DNA from: Oxytricha trifallax
Lineage: Eukaryota; Ciliophora; Spirotrichea; Sporadotrichida; Oxytrichidae
DNA length: 64,000 nucleotides
NCBI GenBank assembly: GCA_000711775.1
Contig: ARYC01017346.1
Span: forward strand, 1 to 64,000
Reading direction: 5' to 3'
Position 1 is the stretch's first letter; every line of letters begins with the position of its first letter. Shown here piece after piece: positions 13,201 through 26,005 of the stretch. Below the pieces are notes generated by a model. The model worked only from the letters and a program-made list of their open reading frames with translations, had not been told where the DNA came from and made no database searches. A program made the position numbers and the translations under genes.

Positions 13201-13304
13201 ACATCAATTTCATTCAAAGTTTATGAACTAGTAAGTGTTTTATGAGAACCAACAAATGGCTGTGTTTAATTCAGCAAGTCTTTATTTTGCTTGGTAAGCT
13301 TCAT
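10243..13304 (-). CDS. CCDC81-like HU-domain coiled-coil protein (several MDSs)
   Basis: Starts at ATG 13304 and ends at TGA 10243-10245. The N-terminal third contains the segments FVKFIKSQVQNK and IGWFYES, then VQKILTNFFATLIEI and KVLLDFKIGYLHLKKNG. This resembles the paired HU/IHF-like domains of CCDC81 proteins. The C-terminal half is Gln/Lys-rich coiled coil (QQFEHNYEKQEAK, LEETISLKKKHKEFLD). Pointers: AAACT (12955-12959 and 13097-13101) gives NCYRVWSGF; AACTTTTTG (11900-11908 and 12540-12548) gives STKQKVLLDF across a foldback insert. A further interruption near 12645-12765 and a frame change near 10870-10905 are not resolved. The CCDC81 assignment rests on motif recall; the multi-MDS gene itself is solid. 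Confidence 0.7.
11909..12548. mobile_element. 631-bp foldback IES with ~265-bp inverted arms
   Basis: The left arm begins GGTACCTGTCTCACACCC and the right arm ends with its inverse (GGGTGTGAGACAGGTACC). The arms stay complementary for about 265 bp, to roughly 12175 and 12265, with a short central loop. It is flanked by the 9-bp direct repeat AACTTTTTG (11900, 12540), and excision to one copy restores the host gene. No coding capacity seen. Confidence 0.85.
12960..13101 (-). other. IES with 5-bp pointer AAACT
   Basis: A 142-bp AT-rich insert in the CCDC81-like gene; removal keeps the minus-strand frame through NCYRVWSGF. Confidence 0.8.
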
Positions 13305-13390
13305 TTATAAATTAAAATTATTATACGCTAATCAACTTTTTTACTCAATTAAATTATATTTCAAGCAATGTGGCTTTAATTTCAGAGATA

Positions 13391-14055
13391 ATGAGATAAT
13401 TATAAATATAGAAAAATAAATCGAATTACAGAAGCAAGTTCAACGACATACTTATTTCAAGCTTATATATATTTCATCCCAAAACAAAGAATAAATACAA
13501 CTATAATTCATATAATACAGTTATGTTTAAGGAACCATAAAGTTTGGAATAATTATTGAAACATTTGAGCAATTAAACTTTGCGAAAAGAATGCAAATAT
13601 TTCAACGACATCTCACCTCAGAGTTAAAATACGAAACTTAGGAACGAGTATATTGAAGAACTCAAAACCGTATTCCAAGATGCAGATATTAGTTTTCCAT
13701 TAAAAATAAGTTTTATATAAATTTTAAATGAAAATATGAACTTAATATATCTTTATATTGGATAAATTATATCGGTAATAAAGGTGAAATCACAAGGAGG
13801 GAATTTGAACGGCTGATTCTGGGATACTTCGAATTAAAAGCTATAAGGTCCACTAGATAGAATTATGACAGATATTTCAAGGAATTAGATGTTGATAATG
13901 ACAAAAGTATTTCTTTCAAGGAGTTTCTATAAAATATGTTATTACCATTTATATTTTAAAATTTTAATGAGTTTCTGTAGTTTGCAGACTAAGTAAATGA
14001 ACAAGAAATAATGCCAATAATAGAAAGTGAATTACACTCTCGCGGATTAATGTGA
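13391..14055 (+). CDS. EF-hand protein (3 MDSs)
   Basis: Small EF-hand protein of about 140 residues. MDS1 starts at ATG 13391 (MRQLQIQKN). The 11-bp pointer TTCAACGACAT (13439-13449 and 13601-13611) joins MDS2, and ATAT (13686-13689 and 13769-13772) joins MDS3. The second junction completes a 12-residue loop DIGNKGEITRRE. A canonical second loop, DVDNDKSISFKE, follows about 30 residues later. After it comes a short tail to TGA at 14053. Calcium binding is expected from the loops; the target is unknown. The ATAT junction is short, but it is supported by making a complete EF loop. Confidence 0.83.
13450..13611 (+). other. IES with 11-bp pointer TTCAACGACAT
   Basis: A 162-bp insert in the EF-hand gene; removal gives SKFNDISPQS in frame. 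Confidence 0.85.
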
Positions 14056-14199
14056 AAAATGCCTAATTTCTTTTGCATAGATTGGGTGATCGTAATTTAA
14101 TGTAAAGTATGTAAGACATTGAAATCAAGTGAGCTGCAAGATGTACTATGAAAATTGATGCGAGTTTATAAGGAAATTTGAGATACTAGACTATAACCA

Positions 14200-14272
14200 G
14201 GGAGTCTAGCTCAAATGGTAGAGCGCCCGCTTAGCATGCGGGAGGCACTGGGATCGATACCCAGGTCTTCCA
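14200..14272 (+). tRNA. tRNA-Ala (anticodon AGC)
   Basis: A 73-nt cloverleaf: acceptor GGGAGTC/GTCTTCC with discriminator A, D arm GCTC..GAGC, anticodon stem CCCGC/GCGGG with loop TTAGCAT (AGC at 14233-14235), and T arm CTGGG/CCCAG. The acceptor has the G3:U70 pair that marks tRNA-Ala. One T-T mismatch lies in the sixth acceptor pair. A T5 run follows at once. Confidence 0.93.
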
Positions 14273-14275
14273 AAC

Positions 14276-14280
14276 TTTTT
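14276..14280 (+). terminator. RNA polymerase III T-run terminator
   Basis: TTTTT begins 4 nt after the tRNA-Ala end, the usual Pol III stop signal. Confidence 0.75.
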
Positions 14281-14729
14281 ATCATTTTGCAGCAACAACA
14301 CTTTTCAATTATTATTAAACATTAAAATCCATTTAACTTTAACATTTTTGTTTCAAAGTGATTATTTAATAAGTTAAGGACAACGCAGGAATAAATAAAT
14401 TACCATATATTTATTAGTGAAGATTTATATGGAAAATCCTCAATACTAAATTAAATAGACATTAAGGGAAAATGATTATATGTGAGAATCAATACCATAT
14501 AAATTTTTATAAAAATGATATATTTCATATATGTTTTGATAAATGTCAAAAAATTAAAAACTAAATAATTTTTTTTTCTCATTTGCTATTTTTATCATTA
14601 CACAATTTTTATGCATGATAATTTTTCAAAAATTATTATTAAAATATAATATTTAATAGATTTAAGGATTGAATAGTTTTAAGAATTAAGTTTTAGATGT
14701 TAGCTGTTTGCATAACTATGATAGTCTTC
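14281..14729. other. AT-rich spacer
   Basis: No coding frame or RNA gene seen between tRNA-Ala and RPS2. It probably includes the RPS2 3' untranslated region. Confidence 0.5.
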
Positions 14730-15749
14730 TCATTCTTGGGCATCGCCTGATGGTTGAGCATCACCACCTTCTTGGGCACCTTCGGCTCTTGGGCCTCCTC
14801 TGCCACCTCTGCCGCCTCTTCCGAAGCCTCTGCCACCTCTGGCATCACCTCTTCCACGGCCACCTCTGCCTCTTCCGCGTCCACCTCTTTCGTCTCTTTC
14901 GCCTCTTGGACCAGCTCTCTTCTCTTGTTGTTGCTTAAGGAAATCAGCATAGATGATGAATGGAGATGGGAGGAAATCGGTCTTTGGCCAGAGATCTGGG
15001 GTAAGGAAACCGTAAGTGTTTTGGAGAGCATCAAAAGTAGCCTTGATGAAGTTCTCAAGAGTCTTGGTTGAACCAGTTGAAGCAGTGAAGCAATCTTCAA
15101 TACCTGCGAATTGCAAAAGCTTCTTTGAGGTTGGTGCTCCGACGATACCGGTTCCTCTTGGGGCTGGGATGAGTCTAATTCTGACTGAACCGCACTTACC
15201 AGTAACTTTAACTGGGACAGTGTGGACACCACCGATCTTGTTACCCCAATAACCTCTTCTGACTGGGATGAGTGAGAGCTTGGCAGCAACTAAGGCTCCC
15301 TTAATGGCAATTTGGACTTCCTTAGCAACCTTAACACCGAGACCGACGTGACCATCGAGATCACCGACGGCAACAACGGCCTTGAATCTGGTTCTTTAAC
15401 CGGCCTTGGTTTGCTTTTGGACGGTAATGATCTTCATGACCTCATCGGAGAGTTCTTTCTTTGATCTGGAAAGGAGCTCATCAACGATTTGGGATTCCTT
15501 GATGGGAATAGAGTGAGTGTAGATTTCCTCGAGTGACTTGATCATGTTGTACTTAACGAGTCTTCCGAGCTTGGTTAGGGGAACCCAATCCTTGTCGTCT
15601 CCTCTTGGGCCACCTCTGGCACCACCTCTGGGGCCACCTCTGCCACCTCTAGCTCCGCCTCTTCCGAAGCCACCTCTTCCGCCTCTTCTTTCTTCAGTTT
15701 GTCCCTCAGTTGGTACTTGAGTTGGTACTGCTGCTGCGCCTTCTTCCAT
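14730..15749 (-). CDS. RPS2: 40S ribosomal protein S2 (uS5), single MDS
   Basis: One uninterrupted minus-strand frame of about 339 codons once TAA (near 15395) is read as Gln. It starts at [12 protein letters not shown], followed by an RGG-rich N-terminal tail and the core [13 protein letters not shown]. Next comes the uS5 RNA-binding region around [11 protein letters not shown] (the sequence has [18 protein letters not shown]), with GVKVAKEV and [11 protein letters not shown]. The end is [13 protein letters not shown] and a second RGG-rich tail. uS5 sits at the mRNA entry of the small subunit. Codon use is GC-richer than the neighbours, as expected for a highly expressed gene. The in-frame TAA is direct evidence of the ciliate code. 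No IES. Confidence 0.97.
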
Positions 15750-15879
15750 AGTGGTTTTTAACTATTTAATAATAACTTCTATTAAAGATACTACCTTAAT
15801 ATACACACAATCTCTCTATTTAATTAATTCTCTTCGCTTATATCACTTTTAATCATTAATATTTTCAATTGACTTTAAA
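15750..15879. promoter_or_regulatory. 130-bp divergent intergenic region, RPS2 / PNPOx-like gene
   Basis: Both flanking genes start outward from this short AT-rich gap and neither has an IES. That fits a shared bidirectional promoter on one two-gene nanochromosome. Promoter function is inferred from position only; I recognise no specific element. Confidence 0.45.
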
Positions 15880-16695
15880 ATGGAAACTAAACAAGACATT
15901 CAATAACAAGAAGACATTAATACTGAATTTTCTTAGCTACTAAAGGATAAACATTTATCTCAAGCTCCAAACTGGCTTTTATCTCTGAAACAAGGCCTCA
16001 GCAAAAACCAGCAGCTTTAATACTCAAAATATTTCGCGTTAGCTCTCTATAACCACGAAAAGAATCATACTTTCTCAGACTACATGAGATGTGAGTTGAT
16101 CTTAGAGAAAAAGAGCGATTTGACTCATTAAAATAAAGAAGATGACAGTGCTTAATATTTAACAAAACCAAGCATTGTAGCTTGCTTTGATAGCAGATCA
16201 GACATAGGCTAAGCTATAACTTCAAGTAAGCAAGATGCAGTTGAGATTTGCTGGTTCTTTAGTCTAACCAGAGAAAAGATCAGACTTCTATCAAACTTCG
16301 TAATTCAGGATTACAAGAAGAGTGGCACCGAGACCACAGAATAATTCGACTACTCTAATGTTTTGAAGACTATTTGGAATAGATTGTCTGATGAAGAACA
16401 TCTAGTGTATAAGAGACCTATGCCTGGATAAGATAAACAGGACATTAAGGATGAATTGTTGCAATACGAGCCTTAATGCGAAGATGAAATTCCATCAAAC
16501 TTTAAGATTATAATCTTCACACCATTCGAAATCGATCACTTTATGTTCGCTCCACCTGCTGTTATTGCGGATCAAAGAAGAAAACCTTAATAGTATGAGT
16601 CGTTGGCACAGCCATTCAAAAAAGACAGAAGATTCAAACATTTAGTTGAAGTTGACAATGATAAACAGTGGATTACTAAAGAAGTAAATCCTTGA
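15880..16695 (+). CDS. PNPOx-like (Alr4036 family) FMN-binding-fold protein
   Basis: Single uninterrupted 271-codon frame, ATG 15880 to TGA 16693, with many in-frame TAA/TAG codons. Family features: an N-terminal helix with PNWLLSLKQGL, the strand FDSRSDIGQAI (typical DxRSxK-like region), EICWFFSLTREKIRLLSN, IWNRLSDEEHLVYKRPMPG, and the C-terminal FKIIIFTPFEIDHFMF. This order matches pyridoxamine-phosphate-oxidase-like split-barrel proteins of the Alr4036 group. These bind FMN, but most have no proven enzyme activity. The canonical N-terminal cofactor loop is weak, so activity is uncertain. It lies divergently 130 bp from RPS2. Confidence 0.8.
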
Positions 16696-16828
16696 ATTTT
16701 ATAGTTTAAACTGTTTAAAAATTATGAGATTGTAATGAGAGTAGAGTGAATTAAATATTTTTATTAAATTTAAATTTAATTTAATAACGATAATTTGAAT
16801 TATTAAAACTATTGACTCAAATATAAAA

Positions 16829-17505
16829 ATGGGTACGAATAATCTTCACTCTTTTATTTTTCTATATACTTAACCCCTTTTTTATAGCTCAGAGAGGAAA
16901 TTCCAGAGATATTTGTACGCATTATTATCATTAAAATTATTAACTTCATTTTCTTATGTTGATTTTCAATAGACGGAGTATCAGGGAAGCGCTAATCAAA
17001 TGCGGGAGGTTAATATTGGGCATCGAGCAACATAGATGAAGAAGAGAAACAGCCAGGTTTAAGAGATAAAAAATACGAGGGTTATTCAAACTTAAAAGCT
17101 TCCCATGAATAGCAACAAAAGAAAACTCTTCGTCAGAAAGAGAACATACTAGCAAAGGGCCTTGAGGAGGAATACATTCTCAATATGCAGAAGCAAGTAG
17201 TGCTGATGGAACATGAAATTAAACTGCTGAAAGATCGTGAAGTAGACCAGAAGAACAAAGCTAGTGGGTATGAGACTTTGTTGAGAGACGGCATCCCACT
17301 CAACGAGCATTTCCTGGCATTAAAGAACAAGTTCAACAATGAAAAAGACGACTTGGAGAAATTCGTGCACGGCCTGGAAGATGAAATTAAACGTGATGAG
17401 ATGAACAACAAGAACAAGAGACATAAGATTGAGATATTAAGAGAGAGTATGATGAAATCAATTAGAGGTACTAGATCTACAAGGACCACACTCAAAAATA
17501 AATGA
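16829..17505 (+). CDS. Small coiled-coil protein, two short introns
   Basis: Exon 1 is just ATGG (16829-16832). An intron follows (GTACGA...TTTATAG, to 16887), then exon 2 (16888-16914). A second intron (GTACGC...TTCAATAG, to 16972) precedes exon 3, which runs to TGA at 17503. Splicing gives MAQRGNSRDIYGVSGKRQ, then a highly charged heptad-rich region from about residue 60 (EYILNMQKQVVLMEHEIKLL, LALKNKFNNEKDDLEKFV). The tail is basic and Ser/Thr/Arg-rich. About 187 residues. Length and composition suit a cytoskeletal or ciliary coiled coil, but I do not recognise the family. Confidence 0.78.
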
Positions 17506-17604
17506 AAGAGTAAGTAAAATTATAATAAAAGTTAATTGCAATATTTTAGTCTTGAAATAAATATGATATAAAGTATGTTAATTTAAAGATCTTATTCTCA
17601 AAAT

Positions 17605-17694
17605 ATATCCTAAAATGAGAACTAGTTCTACAAGAGTAATAAAAAGAAAGAACCAACCACCAGTTACAATAAGTACTCTTACAGCACTCCAGAT
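17605..17694 (+). CDS. Displaced internal MDS of the scrambled gene at 17831-19132
   Basis: This 90-bp block begins with ATATCCTAAAATGAGAA, a 17-bp match to 18417-18433. It ends with ACTCCAGAT, a 9-bp match to 18507-18515. Inserted between those two points it replaces 18434-18506 and reads NRNYISQNENQFYKS...YSYSTPDYFRVDQKG in one frame. It therefore belongs in the middle of the downstream gene although it sits upstream of that gene's ATG. Confidence 0.85.
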
Positions 17695-17830
17695 GAATAT
17701 TAATTTAAATAAGACAGGTCAAGCTTTCAGATAATTAATTTAAAAAATAATAGAAAAATGAATTTTTTATATGTTATGTATTTTTATATAATTAAAAATA
17801 AACGAATTATAGTTAAGTTCTCAGAATAAA

Positions 17831-19132
17831 ATGAGTTCCTTCATACCCAACAGGTTTGAAAATATTTTTTTTATTTTATTGCATTTTATAGGAAACCTGA
17901 TACCCCTTTACAGCCGCTAATTACAGTTGGAAATTACTAATCTAAAATTGAAATACCCACTTTCAAAAGACTGTCCGCAATGCCTGTAATTATTCTTTAC
18001 TCATGATAAATTTTTGCTTATTTTAGGGAGCAGCCTCTTCAATCTTCGAAAGAAACAAGCGAGCTTAGGATGAAATATAAATAAAGCCAATCACTTAATT
18101 GAAAGTGTAAGCAGAGCACTACAATCCAAAGAATTACCTGAGTCCACACGCTATTTCTTAATAAGATTTTAAGGATATTTCCATGAATAATCTACACTCA
18201 ACTCGAGTTTACAATCGCAAAATGGCAGCAATTAGTTAAACAAGGGCTCCAAGTGTTTTAGGTGGGGAACTTGCAAGAGAAATACCAAAAAATCAATTTT
18301 CTGAGGCCAGAAAACTTGGAATATGGAGTGGCTCAATGTCAACGAGCAACATGCTGGGAAGTACGAAGAATTCAGAAAGCGGAAAGATTAATCTACTTGC
18401 TGAAAATAGAAACTACATATCCTAAAATGAGAAAATCATTTAAAAATCTCGTGTTAATATAAGAGTAACAAGATCTTTTTTAAACCAACCACATTAAGTT
18501 TATTGGACTCCAGATTACTTCAGAGTTGATCAAAAAGGTAAAGTATTTACAATTTCTGAATAACAACTATATAGATTTAAATAAGGATTTAAATTTAAAA
18601 TCAAACTTTCAAACCAGGTGAGACAGTGACAGTGGTCAGCAGAAACAATGGTTGGTTGACAGTGGACCCTACGACAATGAGCAGGAAAAATGCTTTTGAA
18701 AAAGAAGTAAAAGGTAATTTACATAAAACATCCCACATGAGTCCATCATGGATGCAAACTGAGGCTAAGAGGGATGAAACATAAATGAAGTAGTTCATTA
18801 AATTTATATAGTTTTTTACAGCAATAAATTCATGAGATTCCTATATAGACAATATCTCATTTATTTTCAAGCCATTAACGGTGAAGAGATAGAATATAAG
18901 ATGTGAAAGCAATAGATTATTCCTAGCAGACAAGCAAGAGCCTGCAAAGAGCATCTTCAACCTGGGTTAAATCAGACATAACTTAATGACAAAGGATGAG
19001 GCAACCAAGTAACTTGATCAAATGAAAAATTACTCTACATAGCCAGTCAGGTTCTTAGAATGGAAAGAAACCCCATCTAAGTAACCATTCGACTTTGCTA
19101 GAATTACAGGCAAGATCGGCTAGAATCAATGA
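17831..19132 (+). CDS. Scrambled gene, unknown (possibly cytoskeletal) protein
   Basis: Starts MSSFIPNRKPDTPLQPL at ATG 17831. Two clear GT-AG introns lie near 17853-17891 and 17990-18027. Coding then continues (FERNKRAQDEIQIKP, NPKNYLSPHAISQQDF, MAAISQTRAPSVLGGEL) to the 17-bp pointer at 18417. The next MDS is at 17605-17694; coding then resumes at 18507 (ACTCCAGAT). An intron near 18547-18577 leads to FKPGETVTVVSRNNGWL and MSPSWMQTEAKRDE. A final block, FLADKQEPAKSIFNL to TPSKQPFDFARITGKIG, ends at TGA 19130. The junction near 18835-18890 is unresolved and could be an intron, an IES or a gene boundary. Short repetitive proline/tyrosine phrases suggest a structural protein; no family recognised. 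Confidence 0.72.
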
Positions 19133-19237
19133 ATAAAAATAAATGCAGATAAGTTAATTAGATTGAAAATAAATATGCATAATATAATCTAACTTAACAT
19201 GTTTTTCATTCTTAGAGAGTTCTTATATTATAACGAT

Positions 19238-21431
<2,194 letters not shown>

Positions 21432-21959
21432 TTTTGCTTATTTTATAGTATTATAAGATTGATCAATAATTAATTTAATAAATAGGGTCAAATAATTTAT
21501 TACAAATATTTATAAAGTAGAACTATTTTGAGGGGAGTAAATTTGAGAAAAAATCTCAAATACATGTTATATTCATTGAAGAATTTTAAAAACTTTAGAT
21601 TTAAATAAAGAACATTGGCTTATTCTGGGATAGTTTACTTACTTAATTTCATTTAGATAATTGAAGTAATCTCAATTTAATCTATATAATCACACTATAA
21701 TAATGCTAAAAATAGGAATGAAAAAACAAATAATTAATATTAAAAAACTCAAGTTTATTAAATGACTAATTTAGCGAGTTCAAATATTTATTATTTAATT
21801 AAAAACTAATCTAAAAAATTGATTATTTTTATATAATAATAATTAGAGGTTAAGATTAATATTCGAAATTAAACAAATCAAACCCACGCAATTCTGGTTT
21901 AGAAAATAAAATTTACATATGGTTTATATTTCACAATGCTTATAATTTTAAATTAATTT
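21432..21959. other. AT-rich spacer
   Basis: Between the start of the FtsH-like gene and the end of the next gene. No coding frame or repeat recognised. Confidence 0.5.
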
Positions 21960-24565
21960 TCAAAGCCTCTTCATCTTAGCAAGTTTACTTTTGGTTCTAA
22001 TATTGATATCGCTTGGTTGCAGCTTTTTCTAAGATTTTTATCGCTAATGATGTGCAGCAGCAGTGCTATTTTCATCAGTTTTGAACTGTTTGTAAGATTT
22101 ACTGACGCTCTTAATCATATGAGGATTTTTATTCTCATTTTTAAGTGGTTTGTCTGGACTTTCTCCCTTCAATTTTTTAACTTTCTCTTTTTGGAGTTTT
22201 AACTTTTTCTTTAGTTTCGCTATCATAAGTTTTTGCTCATCAATGACTTCCTTCTGCTCTCTTTTCTTCAAATTTATATAGTAATATATGGTTTAAATAC
22301 CCTTTATCATAAAAGTATCAGTATTTTTAATAAAATCGACTGCTTTATAGTCATCTTAGAGAGATTTGTATTTGACTTTTAGATCTCTATACTTGTTATA
22401 GTATTAATCTCTAACCTCATATTTCCTTCTCAACTGATCAAGCTCCAATCTAAGATTTGAATTCTATCTTTTTACTTCCATTAAATCTGGCTAATGTGAG
22501 TTTCCAATGTTAATTGAGCTGTTTGTTTAGTGATGTTTGCTCTGCTATTGCTCATGATAAGAATTTCTGCGAGATTGTGATGACTTCTTGGTTTCTGAAA
22601 ATCTCACTTGCCTCCTGACCCTTGAACCTTCATTTTCTTTAAGAATTTTCTTTGTGAGATCTTGGGTGTTAGAGCGTTTAAGGGAGGCACTCAGACTTCT
22701 ATTGGGGTTTCTTTTCTTTGATGAAGATCTGTTTTTCTTGCGACCACTGCTGATTCGCTTATTATTATGCTGTTCTTTGTAATCTTTCATTTTTTGTTTT
22801 ATTCTTTGTTTCATTTTCTCGCTAACAGAAATAGTGCTGTCGTTCAACCTTGAATCCTCTTCCTCATACTTCATGCTCATATTTTAAATGAAAATTAGTT
22901 GATAATTTAAAAAGGAAATTATTTATAAATTTTAAGAATAGTATAAATAACCTAATAATTATACAGGTTAATAAGTTTATATACTTAATAATTAGTATTT
23001 TAATCGTTAGTAATTTCATCATCATTTTCTTATTCAGTTGCCTGTCTTTGACTACCAATCTCATCATCAACACCACTAAACTAATCAGTTTCTGTAAGTG
23101 ATCTAACCATATTCTAATACTAAAGCTTCTAAGTGTTTTGCTTATTTCTCTTGCTGACTGGCTTTCTCTCATTTGAATCGTTGATAGCTTCATATCTCTC
23201 CCTAACTATCTAGTTTGATGAAGGCTCATTCATTTACTTTGGCTGATTGAATCTTAAATTCAATTCTTCTCTTTAGTGGTCTATTTCCTGCTGTTATTAA
23301 ACGAACTGTTTCTTAAGTCTAAGTGGGAAAGTTTGATAAGATTAAGTGTCACTGTCCTCTGAGAGTGAGATTTCATCAGTGTTATTATTCATTAATTATT
23401 CTTAAGCCCTCATTTTCAAGTTTTCTTTTGCTGATTTGTCAAGCAAGATTTTCTCTTAGCTTTCATGAAGTACCTTTGAATTATTCATTCTTTAGGAATC
23501 ATACTATCTGTTTGAGTGATATTTCTGCTGAGACTGCTATGTACTCTATTATTTGTACTTTCTGATTCGATCTTCGTTTTCTTCATATTCAATTTCTTCA
23601 CGATGTCTATTGTTAAAGTCTTACTTTTCTGCAAAGACTTATAAAGGCAGTTACTATTATTTTTATTGAATTTGATAGTCAGAGACTTGCCTCTGATTGC
23701 TAGAATTGACCTATTATTGCAGAGATTATTTCGATCCAAGTTTAGTCTCTAAACCCTTTATTTTATTCTAGAGTGAAGCAATGTCATTATGAATTTTAGA
23801 AAAGGATTCTTCCTAAATTTTCAACATTTCTATGTTGGCTGAGGACCCGAGTGAGCTAAGTTGCTAAGGTGAAAAATTCAATTATTGTTTATTGTAGTCA
23901 TTGTTGTCAATATCTTGATAAAACTTCTATTGTTAAGGGTAATCGCGATTTTTATTGTTTATGTTTGAATGCTCCTCATTTTTAAGCTCTTCCAAGAAAA
24001 CTCTAAGACTTGAAGACTCATTTTTGTTAAGTATATTATTTGGATTTTACTAAGCTGCTCTTTAATTGCTCAGGTTAATCTATTTTGGGGGATAGCGCTC
24101 AGGGTGAGAATTGTTTTGAGGTCTCTTAAATTCCCTGGAGTTACTTCTAGACTCTTGATCTTAGTTAAGCTATAATAAAAGTATTTATTTATTTATTGCC
24201 TATTAGTTAGTTATAGTTTCTCAAGGAGAAGCTTCTATCACTGCTTTAATTCTAACTTATCCCACTTTTATCCGTGTCTCTACGCAATTAAATATGATTC
24301 TTATGAAATTAACTTACCCTGACTTTTTAAGTTCAGAAATACCTTCATCTAGTATGTAATGCATTTATCTCTCCTAATCATAAGAAAATTCTTCTCTTTA
24401 TTGATTTTCAAAGCCATTCATTCCTCCAATATTTCTCAAATTACTTGAATTCAGTCGCTGATTATAATTATGACTGTTATAGTGAGACTAGTTCGGTAAG
24501 AGTCTTTGAGGCTACTAATAAAATTTTTGCTTTGATTTTTGTGATGAAGAATTATTGCTGCTCAT
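21960..24565 (-). CDS. Large Gln/Asn/Ser-rich coiled-coil protein
   Basis: From ATG 24565 (MSSNNSSSQKSKQKF) to TGA 21960. An intron/IES interrupts near 24170-24310 after ISELKKSG, and another short one near 22880-22980. The rest is one long frame with dozens of TAA/TAG glutamines. The N-terminal half is low-complexity and Q/N-rich (NIEMLKIQEESFSKIHND is a helical island). The middle has a basic Ser/Arg stretch (KKNRSSSKKRNPNRSLS). The C-terminal quarter is a strong coiled coil (LRLELDQLRRKYEVRDQYY, KLMIAKLKKKLKLQKEKVKK). About 830 residues. It resembles centriolar or basal-body scaffold proteins in composition only; family not recognised. Confidence 0.78.
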
Positions 24566-24880
24566 TTTATAATTTAAATTTCTAATATTGGGGAGTTTAA
24601 ATAATTTACAAATTATTTAAATTGCCATATTATGTAATTTCTGGCAGTAAATTAAACTAGTCTTAAAATTTAGCGACTTAAAAAATTTATTTATTCAAGT
24701 AATAAAGATATTTATACATAATTTTTTATGATTCATTGTTTATTTCTTAACTTGGAATATTAAATTTTTAGTTGCTGTTAAATTGGATAATTTATTCTAT
24801 CTCTGCTAAGGTCTTTAATTTAAATACATTTAATTAAGAAAGTTTATAATATCATTCTAATTTCTAATTGAACTTTAAGT
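24566..24880. other. AT-rich divergent spacer
   Basis: Separates the start of the coiled-coil gene (minus) from the start of RSP9 (plus); likely holds both promoters. No motif recognised. Confidence 0.4.
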
Positions 24881-25934
24881 ATGGACATACTCGATATATC
24901 TGCTTCTCTTAAGTATCTTCAACATAACGGTGTTGGACTCAATTGCGAAGAAAAGTAAGAAATATTTGTACATTATAAGACATTCAACTTTAATATAGAC
25001 TTCAACTTGAGCTTGGTCTCCAATAGCTATTAAGCTTAAATTATCAAGGAGAAATCTCAGATTTTGAGGAGTTATTACTTTGGGGAAAGATTAATGGACT
25101 AAATGCTGATTACTAAATTTAATGTGATTTATATGTTTTTCAATTATATATCAAGGGAAGTTTACATTGCTATGGGTATTAACTACAATTATCAATACGA
25201 ATTCCCACAGAAACTCTTTTACTATGCTCTATCAACCAACTTTGTATGCCTATTTGAAATTTATATAAAATGTACTATAGTAATTTAAGCCATTTCCAGC
25301 CTTGAATGATTAGCACAAAGACAAATATAACGAGCTTAAGAGCTTGATCCTAGGCGTTCCAGACAAGTTAATTGGGGATCCAGTAGAACCAGTTAAAAAC
25401 GAAGATGATATCGCGCAAGATGAATCAGCTTAACCAAAAGAAATTGATCCATTAGCCTCTTCAGAGTCTGAGGATGAAGCAGCCAAAATTGTCAAGATTA
25501 ACTTGAAAGAAATCGATAGAGTTCACTACATTGTTAGAGCCATTGAAAACGATTGTCAAATAGCACCTCAAGGAGCTTTCAAATTAACAACTAGTCACGA
25601 GGTCAATAGAAATGAAGCTTTCAGAGGCTTAAGTTTAGAAGACGCTTTCAATCTGTCATCTTACTCTCACTTTAGAAACGTTCAGCAAAAGGAGAAGAAA
25701 GAAGGTTTGGAAAAGGACGATTCAATTTTCTCAAAGAATTTCTTGGATGACTTAACATCTGACAAACCAAATGGATAGTGGGCTATTCAAAAAGACTCAA
25801 CCGGAAGAGTTGCCATCATTAGAAACTTCCAGTGGCCTGGATTTTTTGCTTATCACAAAGCTGGTAGCAAAACCTTCGGCTCATTCTATATTGGAGAAGG
25901 ACTTAAGAACTCAGAACTACCCTTTATGTTATGA
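24881..25934 (+). CDS. RSPH9: Radial spoke head protein 9 (RSP9/RSPH9)
   Basis: ATG 24881 to TGA 25932. Exon 1 (SASLKYLQHNGVGLNCEEK) is followed by a GTAAG...AATATAG intron. Next comes LQLELGLQQLL and ELLLWGKINGLNADY, the conserved WGKI..ADYYIA region of RSP9. A 52-bp IES with pointer TTAC (25110-25113 and 25162-25165) interrupts this motif; removal gives ADYIAMG. A GTATGC...TTTAAG intron precedes PFPALNDQHKDKY. The C-terminal half matches RSPH9 well: NRNEAFRGLSLEDAFNLSS, GQWAIQKDSTGRVAIIRN, FQWPGFFAYHKAGSKTFG and the exact ending LPFML. It is a component of the radial spoke head in motile cilia. Confidence 0.95.
25114..25165 (+). other. 52-bp IES with 4-bp pointer TTAC in RSP9
   Basis: It interrupts the conserved ADYYIA-like motif. 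Removal down to one TTAC restores frame and motif. Confidence 0.85.
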
Positions 25935-26005
25935 TTTAGTTATTTTATTTAAGAACTTAATGTTTAAATTTTAAATTAAGAAATAAGTTATCATAACTAT
26001 AGGTA

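Noticed and set aside
14708..15252. Plus-strand Leu/Ser-rich ORFs over RPS2
   Set aside because: Antisense shadows of the RGG-rich tails and core of RPS2.
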